Source: Mya arenaria (Eukaryota > Mollusca > Bivalvia > Myida > Myidae). From it: a stretch of 64,000 nt of DNA. Made by a program: the position numbers and the translations under genes. Each line of letters starts with the position of its first letter. The stretch's first letter is position 1. Below the pieces are notes generated by a model that did no database searches, was not told where the DNA came from, and saw only the letters and a list, made by a program, of their open reading frames with translations. The stretch lies in contig NC_069126.1 in the NCBI RefSeq assembly GCF_026914265.1, positions 41,265,237 to 41,329,236 on the forward strand, in the 5' to 3' direction. Below, piece by piece: positions 34,242 to 45,800 of the stretch.

Positions 34242-37060
34242 AAACTTATGCAACCTTTTTTTAAATTTCAAATTATTTGGGGGCAGCATTTTTAATTCAA
34301 AAGTTACGTGTTTAGTTTTCATGAAGGGGAAGTTACTACAATGGATTTTATTTTATAAAAGAATCGGTAATACAGATTTTAAGATATATTTGTTCTAACT
34401 ATTGTTAGGAGAAGGTAAAACACCTGAAATAAAAAAAATATGATAATACATCAGTACAATACGGAAGACGGACACTTCGGGAGATAATTGTACATTAGAA
34501 AAGACGTCAAGGTTCGATTGGTTGTGTGAACAAAAGTCGACAAATAAGTCAGATTCAGATTAAGTACGTTCCTGTAAAAGATACTGTGTCAATTATATTG
34601 AAATGAGATGAAAAATGATCGCATCTTGTGGAACATGTTATTATTCCCGCGGCCATGTCTTTTGTCACTTTGTAAAGCACGTTGGAAAAAGAACGGCTAC
34701 CCTCACTGTCACCATTCGTCCAATTGTTACTCTGAATGTATCTCAAATTATCGTTGTCGCTTGACCATTTAATCGTGCAAGGTTGATCTGATTCATTTGT
34801 TTGACAAGACACATCTAAGAAATAGGCAGAAATATTGTTGTTGTAGTCATGTGCTTTGTTTACGGACATCGAAATACCAGTTGGGGGAACTGAAATGGAA
34901 AAAGAGAAAATACGGTTCATAAATGTTTTGTAGTATCAGATGTCTGAAACCTAAGTGTATTTCCTATGCTATTTAACACAAGCGTCGGCAGATATCTGTA
35001 CTAAAATCATATGATATACGAAACCCATTCTTTTAAGGGAGTAATGTTACTTCATACATATTGGTAGTGATTAGTATTCAATATTATAGACTAAATATTG
35101 TGGATTGATATCGTCATCTGCTAAATATTTAAAGCATGTAAAATATAACATATGGAAGTATATTTCTATAGTACAGTTTTTCGACTTGAGTTATACTTAG
35201 ATTATATGAACGCAGGTGCATTTTATAAAAGTACGATGTTCATCTATTTAAAAGTAGGTACAATTCATAATAACACACTGAGTACCAATTCGAATGTAGA
35301 TGCATGCTACCGATTGAACCGTCTTGGTGTATTTGATTGTTGAGTTGTACATACTATTCAGTTGCATCGAATGCATGTTCAACAAAGTTATAAAGACAGA
35401 ATGCAACAAATTCTTACAATTAAACACTGTATTCAAACTTGATATCAATCCCATTAGACTTACATTCCATATTAATCGTATGGCATACTGCCACATTTTA
35501 AATACCAAAATCGTATTTGCTTTTCCTGGTGCAGCACATATCCTTTCCATTCCATAGTTTGTTAGTCTTTGTCGTCGATGCTGTGCTGGTAAACGTATGA
35601 GAAGATCCATTAAATAAATCGATGTGTTGAACATTTGCTAGCAAAACTTCGCCAATGCGTAGTTCTATTGCCGGAGCAGGGACAGCATTTCGCACTACAC
35701 ATATTGATGAAGAGCTTTCTCCAAAAAGAAATTCAGGAACAGTTAGTACGGGCTTACCTTTCTCTGCGATTAACTTAATGAGTTTTAACAAAATCGAAAA
35801 TAATGCGCGCTCCAATGATATTAAACTCCTTAAAATAACAATTCATAGCAATACACTATGTATCTTCTTCTAGCTAACCTACGTTACATAGAATGCCGTG
35901 CACCACGTATGGTGTTTCAAGGGCTGCATTTGAAACTAGGCATGTCACATTCCGTCTCGACAATCCATCCATTAGTTGATGAACGTTTTGGAAACGGTAT
36001 AAGCCTGTGTTACATTCACTTTCAGCAAGAACAAATGAATCCTGGCCAAATAAAAGTACTACTTGTACGGGTTCTGTTCCATTTTCAGTTTTGCAACATA
36101 AATGCATCCTGTTGTATTAAAGGCAACAGATTTTGGACCGATGACTTGATGACTCGGTGGCTCTGAAAAAAATATTTAAATCACTTTGCTGTTCATGTCT
36201 TTATTACCTGGCGACATTAATTATCCTTCTTGTTCTTATATGACTCCTTTTTATTCCAAAACAAAACCATTATTTAAAAGTCAAAATACTCATCTCTTTC
36301 TTCGAAGTTAAAAAATGTCAATATGTAAAAATATTCAGAACCTATTTTCTGTTCCCAAGGAACTTCTCGTAGCTGTATGGAATGGAAAAGGAATGTGTTG
36401 CACCAGGACAAGAAACGATGACATTGGTGCAGCAGATGATTCCATTTGCAAAAACATCAGTATAAAATGTAAGTTTCATTAGCGTATTTTGCATGTAAAA
36501 TACTATTAATTTGGTTTGTGACAATCGTTTCAAAATGAAACGTATGATCAAATCATTTTTGTCGTATGCTCATTGATAAGATGTAGGTGGAAACGTAAAC
36601 ATTATTGATGATTGTCAAGTATTTGTACATGTGTTCAGTTATAGAAGATTTAAAAGTATTTTGTAACTACACTTTAAGACTACTCCATACATATGATGTA
36701 TTTTGTTCTATCGAAGGATCCTTCTTCCAGAATCTAGTTCTAACTCGTCTGTTCAAAGAGTAAGGAGGCTATTCCACTCGCCCGGCGTCTACGTAACCGG
36801 TTAAAGTTGAAGGGCAAGTTTACCTTCCTTTAATTCGCATCACACATTACATAACTCCATATTACTAGTATCCTAAATACAAATTATGACCCCAGATTGA
36901 CTTATGAACTGAGTTTAACGTTTTAGGGCACATTGTGTCTAAAAATAGAAAAAATGATGAGTATTTAAGAACTTAGGTTAGGGTTGAAAATTGTGATAAA
37001 ACTTGATCTATATGAAGAGTTTATGGAGATCTTTCCTGCGTTTTCGGCTCCCTATGGTCA
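34242..37060. repeat. Recent 2.84-kb tandem duplication, unit 2
   Basis: Second unit of the tandem pair. A D4 TGC codon is TTC in unit 1, and unit 1 also has an extra D4 stop (CGA to TGA). Unit 2 is therefore closer to the ancestral state. Confidence 0.95.
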
Positions 37061-39555
37061 AGGTCGCTATTACTAAAAGTAGGGAAAAGGTTGGTACTGA
37101 ATACCTTTAGTTAGTGTTGTCATATTGCGACCCCAATTAGTATATAGGAAGTGTTTATTGAGACTTTTTTTTGGATTACGTTACATCGAGTGTAAATGTC
37201 CAGGTCACTGTAGCTATAATAGAAGAAAAATAAAAAGTATAAACTGAATCTCAAAGCAAAGGCTGGAGTTCTTCTGTCAATTATAGGAAACATGGGTTCG
37301 TCGCAATCTTGTTTACTTTTTATTTGAATTTTTATCGGTTTTGACAGGCACATTTAACATCATTATTGTATTCCTTTCTACGAACAATTGGTATATTCGA
37401 GCTTGCTGTCTAACGACAGCTCTTGTTATATAATACTTTTTTTGTTTACCAATTTACCAAAAAGGAAGCAGAAGACTTGGTAACTATTATTTCCTCTTAA
37501 GCATTTATCAGTTTTACTATTTTTTTTGTTTTTAACAATGCCTGTACTAAGTTTCAGGGGGTCCGACTCTGTATTTGAACACGAAGTTAATTCAAATTCA
37601 TAGACTTGTAACACAACAAACGAGTAAACACTGCATTATGCAGGCGATGGTATAAGGATATACAAATGCATCAATTTGAAATTGGTCATTGAAAGTTTTA
37701 AGATAAGTTACAAATGGTTTTTAAGTTACTAATCAGATATTCATTAAACTTTTAATGCATGAAATGTCCTTGATGAGCTTCTTTATGTCAAATATATGTC
37801 TTTCAAATATATACCTTATTGGAACATACTATTATAGTTGGTCAATCCCATCAGGACATTTTTTCAACATTCCGATTTCCTGTCAACAATATACTTATTT
37901 GAACAGCCGTTTTCTGTGGACTCTGCACCTTGTTTTCAATGGGAAGTAAGGTAGGTATTTTAAGGTAAGTTTTAAGATTAAATTATAAATAGGAGAAGGG
38001 ACATGATAGGAATACAAATGTTTTGTGTGAAATAAAATCGTTTAGTATGAATCAATTTTGATATCTTTTTTAATTGTTCCACTTTCTTTGATCATTTTCA
38101 TGTTTTGTACTGAAGTATAACGTATCTTGTTGCAAAAGACAATTACATACGTAGACTCCTCAAACACGTTTGATATATTGTGCAATTAACTCAGGACATT
38201 TTATCCGATACAGCAGTTCTTCAGCATCTGAGCGTCAACAAGTCATACTCGTTTAAGTACTTTGTGTAATAAAATGTAATGAAATACTTGTTGCTTTATA
38301 TGTTCAGTGCTGAAAATTACAGCGGTAAGTTTCTATCTTTTAGGTTACTACACGCACATGGGTAAATCCTTTTCATGCCCTTTGAAAATCCCATCATTAA
38401 CCTAGCATATGTTAGAGTTTATTAAGTAATTTCTATTTGAATACAAAACTTTAGGGAGCGGAGCGCAGCTATCCGACTAAGTGTTAGCTCGTCCATAATT
38501 GCTTCAACTTAAATGCAAATAGTCGGCTTGGCTTTATGCGCATTCGCAATTATAGCAGTTTACTTAATCATGAAGAGCCATCTTCAGCAATAAGTTACGA
38601 TTCTTCACAAGAAAGAAACTAAATATTTTCAAAATCTTATTCCTCTGATTGGCTAAATATGTATAGCAAACACTAAGGTTGATATATATGATGATTTTCT
38701 TGATTTGTTTTGTTAAACAATTGTTATTTACAGTGTAGTATATAAAAATTATTCATCCTGTAAAAGCCTAGGGTAAAATCATTAATTTTCAAATTGATTA
38801 AATAAACATGTCCAACATTATTATGAAGCATTTTCAAACAAATGTTATGAATTTTGATCAAAATAATAAAACATGTATTTATTGTCTATTATTGATAAGT
38901 AGTTATAAAAGTCACATTCATATACAAAGATTGTCATTGGGAATTATATTCAGTATTATACTATACGTTCTGGTTCTATATATAATAGTTTAATTTACTA
39001 TTTCCCTCCAATATAACTTTTACAAATAAATGCAATTGATAATATCTAAGAAAACAGACACGGCGTCGGACAATGGCGTGCTACACATTGCATCGGTAGA
39101 AGTCTAGTACGCTGTCGTGCAGAGGCAGGCGAAAAATGGAGAACACCCTATTTGAAATCAATAAGGCGGCTATGCAATATTTCATAATAAACTGAACATA
39201 CATGCATTCAAAGATAACGACTACACATGATATTTTACCAAATATAATGCAATGTAAGTTTAAAAATATAAACATCGTTTCCCAATGTCATGCATATCCG
39301 GTTACAATAATACACTAATACGCACTAATTATGTTATTTGGTAACGTAGAACAATGTTATATATTCCAGCAACCACGTGGTGACGACAGCCTAGCGTACG
39401 CCAAGTTGGCCATCACATTCCTACAGGATGCTAACACCAGAGTTCCGGCAAGGAGAACGAATACGCCGACGGAGTATACTGACATTGAGTTTTCTTCAAC
39501 ACAGAAACCTGCTTTAGAAGATCCTGTGTCCCACAATGCATCAACGTTGTGCTAG
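36378..39555 (+). pseudogene. Plus-strand relic F: D4/D6 pieces and ITIM tail
   Basis: In order: D4 half-exon 36378-36468; the first about 45 nt of a D6 exon after TTTCAG at 37558 (GGPTLYLNT); an A-type TM exon 37838-37945 with a TGA in the helix and a 12-nt deletion; microexon 38308-38324 (VLKITA); and terminal exon 39370-39555. The terminal exon is fully open: QPRGDDS, LAYAKL (ITIM), PARRTNTP, TEYTDI, DPVSHNAS. D5 and the N-terminal domains are missing. It is the only other A-type tail and lies inverted within the array. The tail exon alone looks under constraint, or only recently freed from it. Confidence 0.8.
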
Positions 39556-39559
39556 ATCA

Positions 39560-40490
39560 AAGACCAAAAATTAAAACCCAAATATACCGTAGTATTGTAT
39601 TGTTTCTTCATTGTATTCACACTGATAATGTTTGATATGAGTATGTCCTCTTTTGTGTTCTATATTGAAAATATTGTTTATATGAAAGACAAAATAATCT
39701 AAACCACTATTAGAGATATAAAAATGTATTATTCCCTGAATGTTATTAGTGACTGATGAAAAGCTTTTACTTCCTTATATATTTATACTATTAAGTCATT
39801 TTAATGTCATTAACCTTAGACACTTGCGCTGTGATTGTTTTATTATTTCTTTCATCATTGAAACTAAACACTAAACAGTGTGCTTTAGTTACCCAGTATG
39901 TCACTATAAATGTAAACTATGTGCGTGAAGTGAGCGGCATGGCGGCCTAGCGGATTACTTTTTTTAAATACTATAGCAATAGCAATTGCATTTGTGTTTA
40001 CTGAATAAGGAGCGTTTTATTCATGAAGGTGTTCTTTGTCATTTATTTTGATTATAAGGTTGCTTGATAGGCCGAACTTAACGCCATAAATAAATTGAAG
40101 AATTGCACAACTGCAGTGATCTGCTGGTTGTGTGAATGGTTTTGAAAGGCATTTAGAAAAATACGTTTTCAATGTTGTATGCTGAAAGCACGTGCATATA
40201 TTCATGATATCATGTTTATGATGAGAGAGGTTCAAGAAGGTTCTCTTTTGGCATCGAAAATACTAAAAAAGCCATTGTGTTTCTTTTAAACAGTGGCCGT
40301 CTCTTTAACAAATAATCAAACTTTGCCCATGTTAAGCGTTTCGCATGTATGTTTTAAATATTGCTTATGGTAAGAAATGCTGCCCAATTGATATTTTTTT
40401 CCTTTTAAATCACGTAAAATGGCAAACAAATGGCACTGTTTAATCAAGCATTGTATATATTTGCTTATATTTTCTTATTTTTGGCTAATT
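39560..40490. other. No gene recognised
   Basis: AT-rich DNA. A short tRNA A-box-like GGCGGCCTAGCGGATTA near 39942 has no matching B box. Confidence 0.4.
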
Positions 40491-40496
40491 ATGAAG

Positions 40497-41020
40497 GCTG
40501 AGAAGCAGAAACGTTAAAAACATAACTTTTTAGAACTCTCAATATATTGAAGTTTTGGATAACACTGAAATATGAAGGATTCTTTCGAAGTACACACTCA
40601 CGTTTAAGCCTTTCAAAATGCTAATTAGGAGTAAAAATTAAACCCTTTTCAGGCACAAGGCAAGGGCCCTAACGACAAATTACTAGAGACACAAACATGT
40701 AAACACTATACACACAAATACAAACACCACACACTCATCATATAAGTTTAAAAATAAATGATTGGATTACCTCCTAACGGTCAGTGAAACACAATATAAA
40801 TGGAACACAAGTCTACTGTTGGATTTAACTAATTTTATGGCAATGACTTCACTTATCAAATCTCAAAATTAAAAAACAAACCTTATCAGAGCAAGCATCA
40901 TATAATTGACTTTGATTTTTGCGATTTTTTACACCGACTGAGGTTTGGGTTATCTTCAACAGGTTATTGATAACTTTAAGGCAGCTTATCCTGGTTATTT
41001 CCATTGTGTTATTAATAGTA
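40497..41020 (-). repeat. Dispersed repeat of unknown class, copy 2 (inverted)
   Basis: Reverse complement of 10853-11462. GAGAAGCAGAAACGTT is at the left end, and CCTGGTTATTTCCATTGTGT at the right. It is shorter than copy 1 because it carries only one of the two internal GGCCCT units. Confidence 0.65.
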
Positions 41021-41905
41021 AAACAATAGTTTGGGTCAATGACTTACCGATCTGTTGGGTACGCAACGCTCTAAACCATATGTATTCTTTCGAAGGCAAA
41101 ATACAATGTTAAATTGTTGTAAAATTGCACTGTTCAAAATCCAGCTCGTGTGTAAACGCAATGTAACGCAGAGGTCTTCAAGTATATATGTCAGTTTATT
41201 TCCCCCAAACATAACCGTGTTAAATATATATCTAATAAATGTCTCATCCCGTGTTAAAGCTTTACTCTCACATATATACCACTTTTACAATTTTTTTTTT
41301 TTTGTATTGAAAAGAGCAAATGTTTGTGTATATATCTGCAAACCAATGATATAAGATTGCTGACAAGAAATCAGATCGTTGATTTTCATATTTCCGTTCG
41401 AATATTAATGTTTTATAGCTTAAACCGCTACTTTCGGTTTAAGAAAAATGTATAAAACATCAAAACACTGGCTCGTTCCAAGACAAAAAATAAAAATGTT
41501 GTCAAAACGTTCAATCTGTGAGAGTGAAGCTTTTATTGTGAATTAAAAGTATTTTATATTGATATCATGTGTTCAAATGAAACTAACATGCTGGCTGCTT
41601 CAAACCGATATTTAATCCACCGCAATAAAAACAATATACCAAGACCATACGCTCCTATAATGTTATATCGTCACAGGTGTGATAAAATGACAATAATGTA
41701 TAACTTGACTTCTAATTGTACAGGAAGAATTACAAACAGCAAAATAAACAGTGTTATTTATACAAACAAAAACAAAAAACATTCATTACAAATTTGTTAT
41801 TTCATTTGTTTGTTATTTTATAAATATCAAATAAGTAAACACTCATAGCTCGTTTTGTATTTCATTCATTTGTTATTTTATAAACAAAAATGAAACAAGC
41901 ACTCA
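41021..41905. other. No gene recognised
   Basis: AT-rich sequence. Near 41820-41905 are repeated AAACACTCATA motifs that precede the small signal-peptide frame, as in the other units. Confidence 0.4.
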
Positions 41906-41909
41906 TAAC

Positions 41910-42530
41910 ATGTTTGTTATTATATTCATAGTGGTCATTTTGCTTCACGTTGGTTGTTGGGATTACAGATATGGTTATCGTTAAATCATTTACACAATGA
42001 TTATACAAAACGTGAACTACATGGACGAGCACAACAGCCAAACATTTATGAACTGTTTATGGTATAAGGTAAACGAATCAAAGTCCTTATAAACAATCAT
42101 TCATGTATACAAAATACAACAAGGATATACATATTAGTTCCAGTGTATTATCAATACCAATTTATCGCTTATAAAAATATTCAGCGAATGACAGCAAAAA
42201 CCTGCGTTACCTTTCGAAAAGGGGTTACCCGAGTTCCTAGATCTCAACATCAAACATTGTCCAAACAATGCACAATTAAACATATAGGCCTATTAAAACA
42301 TTCAAAATTATTGCACCTTTTTAGTACTTAACGAACAGATACAAACAGTTGCTTTAAATGAATACAGACGGGGTAACATTGGTTACTGCTCAAAGGTACG
42401 GTTCAACCAGACTAGACACCAATGCCCTCTTCTAAAGCATTGAGGATTTTTGCCCAAATTTAAGTGCCTGGAGTAGAAAGCTAAACTGCGTTTTCGGTAA
42501 ACACTATAAATAACATTGACAGATTAACGT
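41910..42530 (+). pseudogene. Small signal-peptide frame beyond gene B (copy 2)
   Basis: MFVIIFIVVILLHVGCWDY at 41910 soon meets a stop. The second segment at 42358 (MNTDGVTLVTAQRYG) is also degenerate. It sits at the same place relative to the gene B tail as copies 1 and 3 relative to genes E and C. Confidence 0.35.
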
Positions 42531-42831
42531 ATTTTATAATGGGCTGATAAATAAAGAATGAATGATACGCAACGATTCGAAAATAGCAAATAATTTACAA
42601 ATGATTTCAACGTACTTTTTAGTTGTTATCAAATATAAAATAGGTCAATATATTACAAGCAAGAAGTACATATTAAAAACACTCACTTAATACCAATACC
42701 AATACATTTTTTAATAAAAAAACGTTCAATGTACTGCCTTGAAACGGTTAGCGAAATTATGATGATAATATGATTTCAAAATGACACAAATCCATCTACA
42801 TCGTAAATTGTTTGATCAGTAACTAATTCGG

Positions 42832-45800
42832 TTATATTGGATGTATATAATTCGCTTCCGGTACGTTTGTCCGACGGTTACTTTGGGCGGATGGGGTATC
42901 CACATAGTCGTAAGAGTTTACACACTCGTTTGAACGGACTGGGTTTCCTTCCATATCACATAGTTGTGGTGCGTCTTTGTTCTCGATTGCACTTGCAGAG
43001 ACTCTTGTCTTCAAATGTAAATAGTGCTTAATTTAATAAATATTATATTCATTAAACAAAAAAAAAACATAACTTTCAAATTTAGTAATTCTTGTTTAGT
43101 AATTTTAGAAATCAGATTATCAAGTATTTTAGGTGTTTAATTATCAATTTGCCATATATACGAGTAGTACGCTGATTGTAGCTGAGGATATAGAATACCT
43201 TGCACAAGCACATGCTACTCTCAGAGGCTTCTTACAACACGATACCACAAGGGTTGTATGAAACCGACTTGATCTCGAGTGGTATGAAACCTCTGAAGGT
43301 TTCATCTACAAACAGAGTATGGAGTGTTCCTCACCGCTCTACATCATTGAATTAAAATTTCAAGCATTTAACTGTTGTTTTGTTCAAACGTTATCTTACA
43401 CGGCTAGCAACATCGAAAAACAAATGAGGTGAAACAATATATGATTGTTTGGTATGGAACATTTTAAAATTGATGATTATAATAGAAAACTTACCAGATT
43501 GTGAAGTGCAGTTGTCTCAATATTAGACTGAACATCATCGTACACATGTGTACTTCGCTTTCTTACTGCTGGTCTCCTTAGGCGTATAAGCGTTTCATAA
43601 GCTGTGTCAAATATATCAATATTGTCATTAATCATGATGTAACAGACTTCTTCGGATTAAAAACAGAATAAAATGTAAATTTGGAAAGACACGATGACGT
43701 TTTTTTAATCATTGCGATGCCATTGCACTCATTTGAACGTCAACTATTCATATATTTCCTTATTGGTGGACAAGATATACGAAATTAACCGATGCCACCA
43801 ATATTCAAGTTTGATATTAAAACATATGTAAATACTCTATCTCATTTCTCTTATTTCATTCATGATCGATCCAAGATTCATCGATATACATTAACGTTAT
43901 ATTTATGTAAGGTTTATGAATGTGCAGATATATATTTACTTTCGATCCTTATGCACTTCAAAATTTTACAGTATATGTTTTAGGTGCTGAACATGTTTCT
44001 GCAGCTTCCATTAAATTATCGATTTACTGACACTGGTTTTGCAATGTTTCGATTCCATTTCATCTAGTGATATTCTGATGAACCCGAAATATATATTCAA
44101 ACTCGTTGTACTGTCTCAAGCTTCAAATATGATTTTTCGTATGCATAGATAAGTTGTGCTGATTTTATCAGTGAGGTACCACACGATTAACGTCCCTAGA
44201 TATACTAACATGATCAAAATTTTAAGTTTTTCAAAGTTGGCACTTGATTACCAAAGGCACGTCTTCTGTCACAGATACGTTTACATTAATCTACCTTTGG
44301 TTAACTGAGTAAAACATTGTCAACAGGGTAATCGACGTTCACAAGTAGCTTACCTTGAGTTTGAAGCAGAATATCTGGATGTGTCAACAGATAATTTAAA
44401 TTCTGATCAGTAATCCAGTTATGCATAGATAGAACATACTTAGTTTTCTCATTTTCAATTTAGAGTATTTGCACAATTACCATGATGTTTGCATCGCCTA
44501 CATAGAAGCACTGTAAACGTTGTTACAAGTAAAAATTTAACTGTTCCCGACACGGCGTAAAGGACCGATATATGCAACATTTTGGACACAACTAGTACAG
44601 GGTTGGTTGTTGCTTCTGCAATTAGATAATATTTGCCTGTTTCATGCACACAATGAGAGAAATACCAACATTCAGATAAGGTTGAACTTCATTCAAATTT
44701 GCATATGCAGTGTTGTAGTTTGCTTAAGACAATTTTATTAACGCAATAAAATCAGTGATCCCTCTCATGAACCTTCACGTTATCATTGCAGTGGCAACGT
44801 TAAACATCTCAATATATTTTCATTCGTAAGAGACATTTTATTATCAAATGTCTCGTATTTGGAAAAATAAATTGATAAATCCGAGGCTACATACGTTAAC
44901 TGTATGGATCTTACCACTAATACCGTACAACTGTCTCTCTCAATGAAATCGAATGCTAAAAAATATCAAAGAATAAAATACAAAATAAGGAAAGAAACTG
45001 TTCAGTTGACATCGGTGTCTGATTGATTGATTGTTTGCTGGTTTAAGTATCATTTAAAATGCATATTTAAATTGTTTTATACAAACCCTGTGTCACTGAG
45101 TTAAAAACTGTCAATGAATTTCTCAGAAACTCCTCTGAATTCCATGCCCTGCAAACGTATGTATTTTCGCCATCTCCCGTATAATTCAGTGTTAACAGGT
45201 CTTTATTTCAGTGTTATTTTCTGCTTCCCAGCGAAGCGTCCATTTCTCTTTAGCATTGCAGTCATAAACACGACATTTAACGGTCAGTGTATTCTTCGGA
45301 TATAATTCAACAGATGATGTCATGTTCAAATACAGAGTTGGATCACCTGAAATGTATTGTGAAAATTGTTAAGAGAGTAAAAACGTAACATAAATACCTA
45401 GTGTAGAAAAAAAAGTAATCATACATTTCATATGTATTTAATTAAATTCATATAAGAAGTGAGTACACATGTAATTCTTATGAAAGATACAACAATATAT
45501 AAGTACATTCCGAAAGAAGTATATCTTTGTAAGAAGAAATATCATGAAACTAGCAGTCACGGTTAAATGAATTATAGATAATTTAACATTGTTCTGTACA
45601 AAACGGAATATACTTGGACTCAAATACAGCTTGGAAATCTATAGAAGACTCGCCTAGCGGCTCGTCCAATATGACTTTCCAAGCTGTGTACTGGTCCAAA
45701 TATATATATCCGTATTGTATAGAACAATGTAAGATAACCTATAATTACACTTAATGAGATATCTACTACTTCCTGTTAGGTAAATGGGTAAAATGCTATG

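Larger units (their letters stand above)
26448..36162 (-). pseudogene. Ig-receptor gene E, pseudogene with doubled cassette
   Basis: Minus-strand order: D3 36162-35879, D4 35763-35464, D5 34889-34583, then the same three again (33325-33042, 32926-32627, 32052-31746), D6a 30226-29946, a decayed TM exon about 29296-29170, D6b 29109-28828, TM 28193-28059, tail exons 27334-27228 and 26625-26448. D1 and most of D2 are absent; only D2 scraps remain near 36297-36372 and 33463-33538. Both D3 copies carry the same 22-nt deletion, both D4 copies the same AAA-to-TAA stop, and both D5 copies a GT-to-GA donor change. D6a is 281 nt instead of 282. The 3' part still reads well: VIYAVSGTIAGLTLATLTG (TM), VYETLL, HVYDDV and SHYDYVDTP. 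It is dead as a whole, although transcripts from its 3' half are possible. Confidence 0.85.

Noticed and set aside
39905-39960. tRNA-like A box
   Set aside because: No B box or acceptor stem follows at tRNA distance.
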